Shown here one piece after another: positions 1 to 9,680 of a DNA stretch of 64,000 bases. The notes beneath the pieces were generated by a model. The model saw only the letters and a program-made list of their open reading frames with translations. It was not told the DNA's origin and ran no database searches. A program made the position numbers and the translations under genes. Within the stretch, counting starts at the first letter, position 1, and the number at the start of each line of letters is the position of its first letter. This DNA comes from Pollutimonas subterranea (GTDB lineage: Bacteria; Pseudomonadota; Gammaproteobacteria; Burkholderiales; Burkholderiaceae_B). The stretch is from positions 124,001 to 188,000 of the forward strand of contig NZ_PDNW01000002.1 in assembly GCF_002849655.1 (NCBI RefSeq), in the 5' to 3' direction.

Positions 1-648
1 CTGCACCTGCTGCACGGCACTGAGCCCAGCGAAGAATGGGTCCGGGCCATGCATACATCGCTGAACCTGTATGCCGAACACGAGTTCAACGCATCGACGT
101 TCGCCAGCCGCGTCATTGCCGGCACAGGTTCGGATATGTATTCCGCCATTACCGGCGGTATTGGCGCGCTGCGCGGACCCAAGCACGGCGGAGCCAATGA
201 AGTCGCTTTCGAGGTTCAAAAACGCTACGACTCGCCGGACGAGGCTGAGGCCGACATCCGTCGCCGCGTCGAGAACAAGGAAGTCATCATCGGCTTCGGT
301 CATCCGGTGTATACGGTTTCCGATCCGCGCAATAAGGTGATCAAGGAAGTCTCGCGCAAGCTGTCCAAGGAGCAAGGCAACATGAAAATGTTCGATATTG
401 CCGAGCGATTGGAAACGGTGATGTGGGACGCCAAGAAAATGTTCCCCAACCTGGATTGGTTCTCGGCCGTGTCCTACCACATGATGGGCGTGCCCACGGC
501 CATGTTCACGCCACTATTCGTGATTGCCCGCACTGCCGGCTGGGCCGCGCATATTCTTGAACAGCGTGCCGACAACAAGATCATCCGCCCCACCGCCAAC
601 TACATTGGCCCGGAAGATCAAACTTTCGTACCGCTCGCCAAGCGCTGA
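1..648 (+). CDS. prpC: 2-methylcitrate synthase, C-terminal part (5' end outside window)
   Basis: The reading frame is open from base 1; the in-frame ATG at 49 is internal, so this is the last 215 codons of a citrate-synthase-family enzyme (full family length about 380-390 aa). It condenses propionyl-CoA with oxaloacetate to 2-methylcitrate, the entry step of the methylcitrate cycle. Visible active-site blocks are [13 protein letters not shown] and [13 protein letters not shown], each with a catalytic His, and [13 protein letters not shown]. PrpC rather than GltA is inferred from this wording and from acnD-prpF-prpD following on the same strand. There are 84 bases before acnD. Confidence 0.93.
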   Translation: MHLLHGTEPSEEWVRAMHTSLNLYAEHEFNASTFASRVIAGTGSDMYSAITGGIGALRGPKHGGANEVAFEVQKRYDSPDEAEADIRRRVENKEVIIGFGHPVYTVSDPRNKVIKEVSRKLSKEQGNMKMFDIAERLETVMWDAKKMFPNLDWFSAVSYHMMGVPTAMFTPLFVIARTAGWAAHILEQRADNKIIRPTANYIGPEDQTFVPLAKR

Positions 649-732
649 TCGCGACAGGGGCATAAGCCGGGCATCGCGCCCGGCCGTTCCCCGCACCACC
701 CCTGGACATCACATCTCAATCTTCCGGATGCC

Positions 733-3327
733 ATGAACACTGCAAACCGCAAACCCCTGCCCGGCACTGATCTCGACTACTTCGACGTACAGGCAGTCGT
801 CGACGCCATCCAGCCCGGTGCCTATGAAAAGTTGCCATATACGTTACGCGTACTGGCTGAAAACCTGGTGCGTCGCTGCGATCCGGCCACGCTGACGGCT
901 TCGCTCAAACAGCTCATCGAGCGCAAGCGTGACCTGGACTTTCCCTGGTTCCCCGCGCGCGTGGTTTGCCATGACATCCTGGGCCAAACCGCACTGGTCG
1001 ACCTGGCCGGCCTGCGCGATGCCATTGCCGCGAAAGGCGGCGATCCCTCCCTGGTCAACCCGGTCGTGCCAACGCAACTGATCGTCGACCACTCGCTGGC
1101 CGTCGAACATGGCGGTTTCGAGAAAGATGCCTTCTCCAAGAATCGGGCCATCGAAGATCGGCGCAACGATGATCGCTTCCATTTCATCAACTGGACCAAG
1201 AAAACGTTCAAGAACGTCGACGTGATCCCGCCGGGCAACGGCATCATGCACCAGATCAACCTGGAACGCATGTCACCGGTCGTGCATGCGCGCGACGGCG
1301 TTGCCTATCCGGATACCCTAGTCGGCACAGACAGCCATACACCCCACGTCGACGCGCTGGGCGTGATCGCAATCGGCGTGGGCGGCCTTGAAGCGGAAAG
1401 CGTGATGCTCGGTCGCGCATCGTGGATGCGCCTGCCCGACATCATCGGTGTCGAACTGACCGGCAAGCTGCGCCCCGGCTCCACCGCCACCGATCTGGTA
1501 CTGGCGCTGACCGAATTCCTGCGCAACCAGAAAGTCGTATCGTCATACCTCGAGTTCTACGGCGAAGGCGCGTCCCGCCTGACCCTGGGCGACCGCGCCA
1601 CCATTTCGAACATGACGCCCGAATATGGCGCCACCGCGGCGATGTTCTACATCGACCAGCAGACCATCGATTACCTGAAACTCACTGGCCGCGACGACGA
1701 TCAAGTCAAGCTGGTGGAAACCTACGCCAAGCAGGCCGGCCTGTGGGCCGACAGCCTCAAGAATGCCGAATACGAACGCGTGCTCCAGTTCGACCTGTCG
1801 ACCGTCGTGCGCAATATCGCCGGACCATCGAACCCGCATCGGCGCGTACCCACGTCCGAACTGGCGGCCCGCGGCATATCGGGCACGGTGGAAAACGAAC
1901 CCGGCCTGATGCCGGACGGGGCCGTGATCATCGCCGCGATCACCAGTTGTACCAACACCAGCAACCCGCGCAACGTGATTGCCGCCGGACTGCTGGCCCG
2001 CAACGCCAACGCGCGTGGCCTGAACCGCAAACCCTGGGTCAAGACCTCGCTGGCACCGGGATCCAAAGCGGTACAGCTTTATCTTGAAGACGCCAAGCTG
2101 CTGCCCGAACTGGAAAGCCTGGGTTTCGGCATCGTCGGCTTTGCCTGTACCACGTGCAATGGCATGAGCGGCGCCCTGGATCCCGTGATTCAGAAAGAAA
2201 TCATCGACCGCGACCTGTACGCGACAGCCGTGCTGTCCGGCAATCGCAACTTCGACGGCCGTATCCATCCTTATGCCAAGCAGGCCTTCCTGGCCTCGCC
2301 GCCGTTGGTGGTCGCCTATGCCATTGCCGGCACCATCCGCTTCGATATTGAAAAAGATGTCCTGGGTATCGACAAGGACGGAAATCCGGTCACGCTGAAA
2401 GACCTCTGGCCCACCGATGAAGAAATCGATGCCATCGTGGCCGCCAGCGTCAAGCCTGAACAGTTCCGCCAAGTCTACGAGCCCATGTTTGCCGTGAGCG
2501 TCAATAGCAATGAGCAGCTCAGCCCGCTATACGACTGGCGCCCGACCAGTACCTACATCCGCCGCCCGCCCTACTGGGAAGGTGCACTGGCCGGCGAACG
2601 CACGCTCAAGGGCATGCGTCCGCTGGCGGTACTGGGCGATAATATCACCACCGATCACTTGTCTCCGTCCAACGCCATCATGGCGAACAGCGCCGCCGGT
2701 GAATACCTGACCAAGATGGGCTTGCCGGAAGAAGACTTCAATTCTTACGCAACCCACCGCGGCGATCACCTCACCGCCCAGCGTGCTACCTTCGCCAACC
2801 CAAAACTGTTAAATGAAATGGTCCAGGAGAACGGCCAGGTCAAGCAGGGTTCGCTCGCGCGCATTGAACCTGAAGGCAAGGTTACACGCATGTGGGAAGC
2901 CATAGAAACCTACATGGAACGCAAGCAGCCGCTCATAATCGTTGCGGGCGCCGACTACGGCCAAGGGTCATCGCGCGACTGGGCCGCCAAAGGCGTGCGC
3001 CTGGCCGGCGTGGAAGCCATCGTTGCCGAAGGCTTTGAACGCATCCACCGTACCAACCTCGTTGGCATGGGCGTATTGCCCCTCGAATTCATGCCCGGCC
3101 AGAATCGCAAGACGCTGGGCATCGACGGCACGGAAACCTACGACGTCATCGGTGAATGCACGCCGCTTGCGACGCTGACCCTTGTGATCAACCGCAAGAA
3201 CGGCCAGCGCGCCGAGGTGCCCGTCACCTGTCGCCTCGATACAGCGGAAGAGCTGTCGATCTACGAAGCGGGCGGCGTATTGCAACGTTTTGCCCAGGAC
3301 TTCCTGGACTCCACCGCGGCCGCTTAA
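733..3327 (+). CDS. acnD: Fe/S-dependent 2-methylcitrate dehydratase AcnD
   Basis: This 864-aa aconitase-family protein belongs to the AcnD branch, which dehydrates 2-methylcitrate to a 2-methylaconitate isomer and works together with PrpF. The [4Fe-4S] ligands are visible: Cys406 in TSCTNTSNP, and Cys472 and Cys475 in ACTTCNGMSG. The swivel-domain motif GADYGQGSSRDWAAKG lies near residue 740. An AcnA-type aconitase has the same fold, but the immediate downstream prpF makes AcnD the better call. The ATG at 733 has only a weak Shine-Dalgarno, so translation may depend partly on coupling with prpC. Confidence 0.94.
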   Translation: MNTANRKPLPGTDLDYFDVQAVVDAIQPGAYEKLPYTLRVLAENLVRRCDPATLTASLKQLIERKRDLDFPWFPARVVCHDILGQTALVDLAGLRDAIAAKGGDPSLVNPVVPTQLIVDHSLAVEHGGFEKDAFSKNRAIEDRRNDDRFHFINWTKKTFKNVDVIPPGNGIMHQINLERMSPVVHARDGVAYPDTLVGTDSHTPHVDALGVIAIGVGGLEAESVMLGRASWMRLPDIIGVELTGKLRPGSTATDLVLALTEFLRNQKVVSSYLEFYGEGASRLTLGDRATISNMTPEYGATAAMFYIDQQTIDYLKLTGRDDDQVKLVETYAKQAGLWADSLKNAEYERVLQFDLSTVVRNIAGPSNPHRRVPTSELAARGISGTVENEPGLMPDGAVIIAAITSCTNTSNPRNVIAAGLLARNANARGLNRKPWVKTSLAPGSKAVQLYLEDAKLLPELESLGFGIVGFACTTCNGMSGALDPVIQKEIIDRDLYATAVLSGNRNFDGRIHPYAKQAFLASPPLVVAYAIAGTIRFDIEKDVLGIDKDGNPVTLKDLWPTDEEIDAIVAASVKPEQFRQVYEPMFAVSVNSNEQLSPLYDWRPTSTYIRRPPYWEGALAGERTLKGMRPLAVLGDNITTDHLSPSNAIMANSAAGEYLTKMGLPEEDFNSYATHRGDHLTAQRATFANPKLLNEMVQENGQVKQGSLARIEPEGKVTRMWEAIETYMERKQPLIIVAGADYGQGSSRDWAAKGVRLAGVEAIVAEGFERIHRTNLVGMGVLPLEFMPGQNRKTLGIDGTETYDVIGECTPLATLTLVINRKNGQRAEVPVTCRLDTAEELSIYEAGGVLQRFAQDFLDSTAAA

Positions 3328-3344
3328 GAACAAAGGAACTATTC

Positions 3345-4535
3345 ATGGCTCACTCCCCACAGATCAAGGTTCCCGCCGTTTATATGCGGGGCGGCACCAG
3401 CAAAGGCGTGTTCTTTCGCCTGCAGGATTTGCCCGATTCCGCCCAAGTGCCAGGCGCCGCACGCGACGCGCTATTGATGCGCGTCATCGGCAGCCCCGAT
3501 CCCTACGCCAAGCAGACGGACGGCATGGGCGGCGCGACCTCCAGTACGAGCAAGACGGTCATTCTCTCCAAAAGCAGCCGGCCCGGCCACGACGTCGACT
3601 ATCTGTTTGGCCAGGTCTCCATCGACAAGGCCTTTATCGACTGGAGCGGCAACTGCGGTAATCTCTCGGCAGCTGTCGGCCCCTTCGCCCTCAGCAATGG
3701 CCTCGTGGATGCCAGCCGTATCCCGCAAAACGGCATGGCGACGGTACGCATCTGGCAGGCGAATATCGGCAAGACTATCGTCGCCCAAGTGCCCATCACC
3801 GACGGCGCCGTACAGGAAACGGGCGACTTCGAACTGGATGGCGTCACCTTCCCCGCCGCAGAAGTGCAGTTGGAGTTCATGGATCCGGCCGCCGATGAAG
3901 ACGGCGCGGGCGGCTCGATGTTCCCCACCGGCAACTTGGTCGACGATCTTGATGTACCGGGCATAGGTACGCTGAAGGCCACCATGATCAATGCCGGCAT
4001 CCCGACCATTTTCATCAATGCCGAAGACATCGGCTACACCGGCACCGAGCTGCAGGATGCCATCAACGGCGATCCCGGCGCGCTCTCGAAGTTCGAAACC
4101 ATACGTGCCCATGGCGCATTGCGCATGGGCCTGATCGCGCATATCGATGAAGCCGCCCAGCGCCAGCACACTCCGAAAGTGGCTTTCGTCGCCAAGCCGG
4201 CCGCCTACGCCGCGTCCAGCGGCAAGCAGATTGACAACGCCGACATCGACCTGCTGGTGCGTGCCCTGTCCATGGGCAAGCTGCACCATGCCATGATGGG
4301 CACAGCCGCCGTCGCCATTGGCGCCGCGGCAGCCATTCCAGGCACCTTGGTAAGCCTGGCGGCTGGCGGCGGAGAACGCAATGCGGTACGCTTTGGCCAT
4401 CCCTCGGGAACATTGCGGGTCGGTGCACAGGCCCGCCAAGAAGGCGGCGACTGGGTCGTCACCAAGGCCATCATGAGCCGCAGCGCCCGAGTACTGATGG
4501 AGGGCTGGGTGCGCGTGCCCGGCGACGCGTTCTAG
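3345..4535 (+). CDS. prpF: 2-methylaconitate cis-trans isomerase PrpF
   Basis: This 396-aa PrpF-family protein (diaminopimelate-epimerase fold) isomerises the AcnD product so that the methylcitrate cycle can proceed. The N-terminus reads VPAVYMRGGTSKGVFF, the usual PrpF opening, and TDGMGGATSSTSK and NCGNLSAAVGPFA are conserved family blocks. The start is ATG 3345, preceded by AAAGGA at about 3332. A longer frame reaching back to 3156 lies inside acnD and is not used. It sits 17 bases after acnD and is co-directional, so it belongs to the prp operon. Confidence 0.95.
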   Translation: MAHSPQIKVPAVYMRGGTSKGVFFRLQDLPDSAQVPGAARDALLMRVIGSPDPYAKQTDGMGGATSSTSKTVILSKSSRPGHDVDYLFGQVSIDKAFIDWSGNCGNLSAAVGPFALSNGLVDASRIPQNGMATVRIWQANIGKTIVAQVPITDGAVQETGDFELDGVTFPAAEVQLEFMDPAADEDGAGGSMFPTGNLVDDLDVPGIGTLKATMINAGIPTIFINAEDIGYTGTELQDAINGDPGALSKFETIRAHGALRMGLIAHIDEAAQRQHTPKVAFVAKPAAYAASSGKQIDNADIDLLVRALSMGKLHHAMMGTAAVAIGAAAAIPGTLVSLAAGGGERNAVRFGHPSGTLRVGAQARQEGGDWVVTKAIMSRSARVLMEGWVRVPGDAF

Positions 4536-4571
4536 GAACGCCAACGACTGTTGCCCGGAGGACAAGTCCAT

Positions 4572-6014
4572 ATGGAATCTGCCAACCGCCCCGACTGGGA
4601 TCCCGTCCTGGTCGACATCGTCGATTATGTCCAGCGCTACGAGATCAAGTCGGAACCGGCCTACGAAACCGCCCGCCTGTGCCTGATCGATACCCTGGGT
4701 TGTGGCCTTGAGGCGCTGGAGTATCCCGCCTGCACCAAACTGCTGGGGCCCATCGTTCCTGGCACCATGGTGCCCAACGGCGCCAAAGTGCCGGGCACCC
4801 AGTTCCAGCTTGATCCCGTGCAGGCGGCGTTCAACATCGGCGCCATGATCCGCTGGCTGGATTTCAATGACACCTGGCTCGCGGCGGAATGGGGCCATCC
4901 GTCGGATAACCTGGGCGGCATCCTGGCCACCGCCGACTGGCTCTCGCGCAACGCCGTTGCCGCGGGCAAGGCGCCGCTGACCATGCGCGCCGTCCTGACC
5001 GCCATGATCAAGGCACACGAAATCCAGGGCTGCATTGCACTGGAAAACTCCTTCAACAAGGTAGGCCTGGACCACGTCGTACTGGTCAAAGTGGCCTCCA
5101 CGGCAGTGGTGTCCCAGTTGCTGGGCCTCACGCACGAGGAAACTCTCAATGCCGTGTCGCTGGCCTGGGTCGATGGCCAGAGCCTGCGCACCTATCGTCA
5201 TGCGCCCAATACCGGCAGCCGAAAAAGCTGGGCAGCCGGAGATGCCACCAGCCGCGCGGTTCGCCTGGCCCTTATCGCCAGGACCGGTGAAATGGGCTAC
5301 CCCTCGGCACTGTCGGCGAAAACCTGGGGCTTCTACGACGTGCTGTTCAAAGGCCAGCCATTCAGGTTCCAGCGGCCCTATGGCAGTTATGTCATGGAAA
5401 ATGTGTTGTTCAAGATTTCCTTTCCGGCCGAATTTCATTCGCAAACGGCCGTGGAATGCGCAATGGCCATCCACCAGAAGCTGAAGGCGGTCGGCAAGTC
5501 GGCTAGCGATATCAGGAAAATCACGATTCGTACACATGAAGCATGCATACGCATTATCGACAAGAAGGGTCCACTGAATAACCCGGCCGACCGCGATCAT
5601 TGCATCCAGTATATGGTGGCTGTCCCTATCCTGTTCGGTCGCCTTACCGCCGGTGACTACGAAGACAACATTGCCACCGATCCGCGTATCGATGCGCTGC
5701 GTGCCAAGATCATATGCGTGGAAGACCCTGTCTTCACAAGCGAATACCACGATCCCGATAAACGCTCGATCGCCAATGCATTGACCGTGGAGTTCAACGA
5801 CGGCAGCATCCTGGATGAAATAGTGTGCGAGTACCCCATCGGGCACAAGCGCCGCCGCAATGAAGGCATACCGTTGCTGGAAGACAAGTTTCGCAGCAAG
5901 CTCGCACTCCGTTTCCCTACAAAACAGCAACAGCACATCCTCGATGCGTCGCTGGACCTGAAGAAACTCGAGGCCATGCCGGTGCATGAATACGTGGATC
6001 TCTACGTCATCTGA
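4572..6014 (+). CDS. prpD: 2-methylcitrate dehydratase PrpD (MmgE/PrpD family)
   Basis: This 480-aa MmgE/PrpD-family protein is an iron-sulfur-independent 2-methylcitrate dehydratase. Family blocks include [13 protein letters not shown] near residue 35, [21 protein letters not shown] near residue 100 and [15 protein letters not shown] near residue 285. ATG 4572 is chosen because GGAGGA at 4557-4562 sits at good spacing; an in-frame TTG at 4551 overlaps that ribosome site. The operon carries PrpD in addition to AcnD/PrpF, so two dehydration routes seem encoded; PrpD may instead serve another substrate or citrate. No clear terminator follows; a GGCGG/CCGCC hairpin near 6035-6050 lacks a U-tract. 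Confidence 0.93.
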   Translation: MESANRPDWDPVLVDIVDYVQRYEIKSEPAYETARLCLIDTLGCGLEALEYPACTKLLGPIVPGTMVPNGAKVPGTQFQLDPVQAAFNIGAMIRWLDFNDTWLAAEWGHPSDNLGGILATADWLSRNAVAAGKAPLTMRAVLTAMIKAHEIQGCIALENSFNKVGLDHVVLVKVASTAVVSQLLGLTHEETLNAVSLAWVDGQSLRTYRHAPNTGSRKSWAAGDATSRAVRLALIARTGEMGYPSALSAKTWGFYDVLFKGQPFRFQRPYGSYVMENVLFKISFPAEFHSQTAVECAMAIHQKLKAVGKSASDIRKITIRTHEACIRIIDKKGPLNNPADRDHCIQYMVAVPILFGRLTAGDYEDNIATDPRIDALRAKIICVEDPVFTSEYHDPDKRSIANALTVEFNDGSILDEIVCEYPIGHKRRRNEGIPLLEDKFRSKLALRFPTKQQQHILDASLDLKKLEAMPVHEYVDLYVI

Positions 6015-6144
6015 AGCATAAGTGGTACCGTAGGCGGTATCATCCGCCTTCGGCGTTGATCGACCCGCGTTCAGCGGACCAGCGCTCCGACAAGCCGCTT
6101 CCATTTCAAATACCTCTAGCCATAGCCCCACCGCCACTATCACT

Positions 6145-6543
6145 ATGTTTCAAACTTTTGTCCTGTACGCCCTACCCTTCAGCTTCACATTACTCGTCGC
6201 ATGCGCATTGACCTCTCTTGTTTCAGCGCTTGTCCTGCTGCTGTTCAGGCTGAGAAAGACCAACGAGGTCCTGCGCCACCCTTATCTGAAGCATCAGCCC
6301 TGGGAGCGCTATCCACTGTCGATACGTGCAGCCATCCTGCTCGATTATTTCCTGCGGCTTGCCTTTCCCAAGAGCACGTTCTGGATTGCGGGCGAGGCCA
6401 ACCGGCTGCTTCCCCATATCGAGCCGGTAGACGTACCCATTGGGATAAAGTGGCCGATCATAGGCCTATGGGCGGGCTGCTTTATCGGTACCGCCGCCAT
6501 GCTGGTGATGTGGGCACTGATCCTGCTTACAATGAACTCCTGA
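6145..6543 (+). CDS. small conserved-looking membrane protein, function unknown
   Basis: This 132-aa protein has a hydrophobic N-terminal segment (about residues 8-35) and a C-terminal one (about residues 103-130), with a basic and aromatic stretch between them that holds RLRKTNE and HQPWERYP. Two membrane spans with a cytoplasmic loop are likely. I do not recognise the family. It starts with ATG 6145, 130 bases after prpD, and is followed after 24 bases by a small acetyltransferase gene, so the two may be co-transcribed. Start and coding status rest on length, codon use and position. Confidence 0.6.
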   Translation: MFQTFVLYALPFSFTLLVACALTSLVSALVLLLFRLRKTNEVLRHPYLKHQPWERYPLSIRAAILLDYFLRLAFPKSTFWIAGEANRLLPHIEPVDVPIGIKWPIIGLWAGCFIGTAAMLVMWALILLTMNS

Positions 6544-6567
6544 TCATTCCCTTGTCCAGGAGCAACA

Positions 6568-6843
6568 ATGAGCCGCAGCATCGAAAACAACACCAGCTTG
6601 CAACGATTTGAATGGGTAGAAGACGGCATCCTCAGTGTTCTTGATTATCAATTGCAAGACGGCGTCATGATCATTACCCATACCGGTGTACCCGAGGCTG
6701 TCGGGGGCCGGGGCATTGCCGCCGACCTTACGAAATATGCCCTGGATACCGTCCGCGGCAATGGGTGGCTGGTGCGCCCGCAGTGCTCCTATGCCGCCGC
6801 CTACATAAAACGACACCCCGAGTACGCTGACCTGCTGGCGTGA
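6568..6843 (+). CDS. small GNAT-fold N-acetyltransferase (YjdJ/Gcn5-like)
   Basis: This 91-aa protein matches the short GNAT-related family typified by E. coli YjdJ. It has a beta-rich N-terminus (SVLDYQLQDGVMIITHTGVP), then the acetyl-CoA-binding turn PEAVGGRGIAADLTKYALD and the closing CSYAAAYIKRHPEY block. It probably binds acetyl-CoA and transfers acetyl groups to an unknown substrate. ATG 6568 has CAGGAG about 8 bases upstream. It lies between the membrane-protein gene and acnB; the acnB operator follows 38 bases after its stop. Confidence 0.8.
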   Translation: MSRSIENNTSLQRFEWVEDGILSVLDYQLQDGVMIITHTGVPEAVGGRGIAADLTKYALDTVRGNGWLVRPQCSYAAAYIKRHPEYADLLA

Positions 6844-6881
6844 ACTGAACCGTCTTTTTGGCGCCGCCGCCACAAAAGTGT

Positions 6882-6909
6882 ATCTTATGTCTTATATAAG
6901 ATATAAGAC
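6882..6909. promoter_or_regulatory. candidate four-half-site operator upstream of acnB
   Basis: Four 7-base half-sites abut exactly: ATCTTAT, GTCTTAT, then ATAAGAT, ATAAGAC. Read as a dyad, the first pair mirrors the second, and a perfect 12-base palindrome, TCTTATATAAGA, spans 6890-6901. The site is 80 bases before the acnB start and is far more AT-rich than its surroundings. A dimeric regulator bound twice, for example of the GntR type, would fit; the protein is not identified here. Confidence 0.6.
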
Positions 6910-6988
6910 ATTTGCTTCCGGCCGCCCTTCCTCCTACAATTAGGGGTAAGCACTATTCCATTCATCATCGAATAAAAGGGCATGCACA

Positions 6989-9574
6989 ATGCTGGATTCA
7001 TATCGCCAACATGTTGCCGAGCGCGCCGCGTCAGGCATCCCTCCTCTTCCTCTTTCCGCACAGCAAACCGCCGACCTGATCGAGCTGCTCAAGAATCCGC
7101 CTGCCGGCGAAGAAGCGTTCCTGGTCGACCTCATCACGCACCGCGTCCCCGCCGGTGTGGATGATGCTGCCAAAGTAAAGGCCTCGTATCTGGCCGCCAT
7201 TACCCTGGGCAAGGAAGCCTGTCCTCTCATTGATCCCCAGTACGCCACTGAACTGCTGGGCACCATGCTTGGCGGATATAACATCGGTCCCCTGGTCGAC
7301 CTGCTCGACAACGATATGCTTGCCAGCATCGCCGCCGAAGGCCTGAAGAAAACCCTGCTGGTGTTCGATGCCTTCCACGACGTCAAGGACAAGGCCGACA
7401 AAGGCAACAAGCATGCCAGCGCCATCCTTCAAAGCTGGGCCGATGCCGAATGGTTCACCAGCCGCCCCGAAGTCCCACAGAGCCTTACCCTTACGGTGTT
7501 CAAGGTAACGGGCGAAACCAATACCGATGACCTGTCTCCGGCACCGGACGCATGGAGCCGCCCTGATATTCCGTTGCATGCCCTGGCCATGCTCAAGAAC
7601 CCCCGCCCGGGCATCGAGCCTGAACAGCCCGGAAAAATCGGCCCGATCAAATTCATAGAAAGCCTGAAGCAAAAAGGTCACCTTATTGCTTATGTGGGCG
7701 ACGTGGTCGGTACGGGCTCGTCGCGCAAATCAGCCACCAACTCGGTGCTCTGGCACACCGGCGAGGACATTCCTTTCGTTCCCAACAAGCGCTTTGGCGG
7801 CGTTTGCCTGGGCGGAAAGATTGCTCCGATCTTCTACAACACCATGGAAGACGCCGGCGCCTTGCCTATCGAACTCGACGTGACCAATATGAATATGGGC
7901 GACGTCATCGAGCTGCGCCCTTACGACGGCGTCGCACTGAAGAACGGCGAAGTCATTGCTGAATTCAAGGTGAAGTCCGATGTATTGTTCGACGAGGCAC
8001 GCGCCGGGGGCCGCATTCCCCTGATTATCGGCCGCGGCCTGACCGCCAAGGCGCGCGAGGCGCTGGGCTTGCCGGTATCGACGCTGTTCCGCCTGCCCCA
8101 GGTTCCTGCCGATACCGGCAAGGGCTTCACGCTGGCCCAGAAAATGGTTGGCCGTGCCTGCGGTCTGCCGGAAGGTCGCGGCATGCGCCCAGGCACCTAC
8201 TGCGAACCAAAAATGACGTCCGTGGGCAGCCAGGACACCACCGGCCCCATGACGCGCGACGAGCTCAAAGACCTGGCCTGCCTGGGCTTCTCGGCCGACC
8301 TGGTTATGCAGTCGTTCTGCCATACCGCCGCCTACCCTAAACCCGTGGACGTGAAAACCCACCACGAACTGCCCGCTTTCATCAGCACACGTGGCGGCAT
8401 TTCCCTGCGCCCGGGCGATGGCATCATCCACTCGTGGCTGAACCGCATGCTGTTGCCCGATACCGTGGGTACCGGCGGCGATTCACACACGCGCTTCCCG
8501 ATCGGCATCAGCTTCCCCGCCGGCTCCGGCTTGGTGGCCTTCGCGGCAGCCACGGGCGTCATGCCCCTGGATATGCCCGAGTCGGTACTGGTGCGCTTCA
8601 AGGGCACGCTGCGCCCCGGCGTTACCTTGCGCGACCTGGTCAACGCCATCCCGCTGTACGCCATCAAGCAGGGCCTGCTCACGATCGAAACCCAGGGAAA
8701 GAAAAACATATTCTCGGGCCGCATCCTGGAAATCGAAGGATTGCCCAACCTCAAGGTTGAACAGGCTTTCGAACTGTCGGATGCCTCGGCAGAGCGCTCG
8801 GCCGCCGGCTGCACCGTGCACCTCAGCAAAGAGCCCATCATCGAATACATCAACAGCAACATTACGCTGCTCAAATGGATGATTGCCAACGGCTATGAAG
8901 ACGAGCGTACGCTAGGCCGCCGCATCAAGGCCATGCAAGCATGGCTGGCCAATCCGCAATTGCTGGCACCCGACGCCGACGCCGAATATGCGGCCGTGAT
9001 CGAGATCGACCTGGCCGATGTGCACGAGCCCATTGTTGCCTGCCCCAACGACCCTGACGACGTCAAAACACTGTCTGATGTCTCCGGCACGGTGATCGAT
9101 GAAGTCTTCATCGGCAGCTGCATGACCAATATCGGCCATTTCCGCGCAGCATCCAAGCTGCTGGAAGGAAAACGCGATATGCCGACCAAGCTGTGGGTTG
9201 CGCCGCCCACCAAGATGGACCAGAAGCAACTCACGGAAGAAGGCCATTACGGCGTACTGGGCAGCGCCGGCGCGCGCATGGAAATGCCCGGCTGCTCGCT
9301 GTGCATGGGCAACCAGGCACAAGTGCGCGAAGGTGCCACCGTCATGTCGACCAGCACGCGCAACTTCCCGAACCGTCTGGGCAAGAACTCCTTTGTCTTC
9401 CTGGGTTCTGCCGAACTGGCCGCCATTTGCTCGCGCCTGGGGCGCATTCCCACCAAGGAAGAGTACATGGCCGACATGGGCGTGCTCAGCGAGAATGGCG
9501 CTGAAATCTACCGCTACATGAACTTCGACCAGATCGAAGACTTCAAGGAAATCGCCGACTCAGTCAGCGTATAG
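6989..9574 (+). CDS. acnB: aconitate hydratase B
   Basis: This 861-aa AcnB is the bifunctional aconitase / 2-methylisocitrate dehydratase of the TCA and methylcitrate cycles. The N-terminal HEAT-like domain (to about residue 160) and the swivel domain (around residues 165-380, with [19 protein letters not shown]) precede the catalytic domains, as AcnB requires. The [4Fe-4S] ligands are Cys711 (GSCMTNIGH) and Cys769/Cys772 ([10 protein letters not shown]), almost the E. coli numbering. The ATG at 6989 has a weak AAAAGGG upstream. The gene has its own palindromic operator and a strong terminator, so it appears monocistronic. Confidence 0.97.
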   Translation: MLDSYRQHVAERAASGIPPLPLSAQQTADLIELLKNPPAGEEAFLVDLITHRVPAGVDDAAKVKASYLAAITLGKEACPLIDPQYATELLGTMLGGYNIGPLVDLLDNDMLASIAAEGLKKTLLVFDAFHDVKDKADKGNKHASAILQSWADAEWFTSRPEVPQSLTLTVFKVTGETNTDDLSPAPDAWSRPDIPLHALAMLKNPRPGIEPEQPGKIGPIKFIESLKQKGHLIAYVGDVVGTGSSRKSATNSVLWHTGEDIPFVPNKRFGGVCLGGKIAPIFYNTMEDAGALPIELDVTNMNMGDVIELRPYDGVALKNGEVIAEFKVKSDVLFDEARAGGRIPLIIGRGLTAKAREALGLPVSTLFRLPQVPADTGKGFTLAQKMVGRACGLPEGRGMRPGTYCEPKMTSVGSQDTTGPMTRDELKDLACLGFSADLVMQSFCHTAAYPKPVDVKTHHELPAFISTRGGISLRPGDGIIHSWLNRMLLPDTVGTGGDSHTRFPIGISFPAGSGLVAFAAATGVMPLDMPESVLVRFKGTLRPGVTLRDLVNAIPLYAIKQGLLTIETQGKKNIFSGRILEIEGLPNLKVEQAFELSDASAERSAAGCTVHLSKEPIIEYINSNITLLKWMIANGYEDERTLGRRIKAMQAWLANPQLLAPDADAEYAAVIEIDLADVHEPIVACPNDPDDVKTLSDVSGTVIDEVFIGSCMTNIGHFRAASKLLEGKRDMPTKLWVAPPTKMDQKQLTEEGHYGVLGSAGARMEMPGCSLCMGNQAQVREGATVMSTSTRNFPNRLGKNSFVFLGSAELAAICSRLGRIPTKEEYMADMGVLSENGAEIYRYMNFDQIEDFKEIADSVSV

Positions 9575-9600
9575 TCCGGCCTCAGTACCGCTCGCCGAAC

Positions 9601-9634
9601 AAACTCCCGGGGCCCTGGCCCCGGGAGTTTTTTT
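9601..9634 (+). terminator. rho-independent terminator of acnB
   Basis: A perfect 14-base stem (9601-9614 with 9617-9630, containing CTCCCGGGGCC) closes on a very short loop and is followed by a T-run. It starts 26 bases after the acnB stop. Confidence 0.93.
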
Positions 9635-9680
9635 ATCAGGAGAGCGTTACACTAGTCATCTAACCAACTTGTACTGTCTT

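Noticed and set aside
1543-2472. 309-codon minus-strand frame inside acnD
   Set aside because: It lies wholly within the conserved acnD frame and shows no domain.
6034-6050. Hairpin after prpD as an operon terminator
   Set aside because: GGCGG/CCGCC stem of five bases without a T-run; too weak to call.
3471-6143. 890-codon open frame on the minus strand opposite prpF and prpD
   Set aside because: It is antisense to two well-recognised genes; its composition (His, Gly, Ala and Gln rich, no motif) is that of a mirror frame in GC-rich coding DNA.
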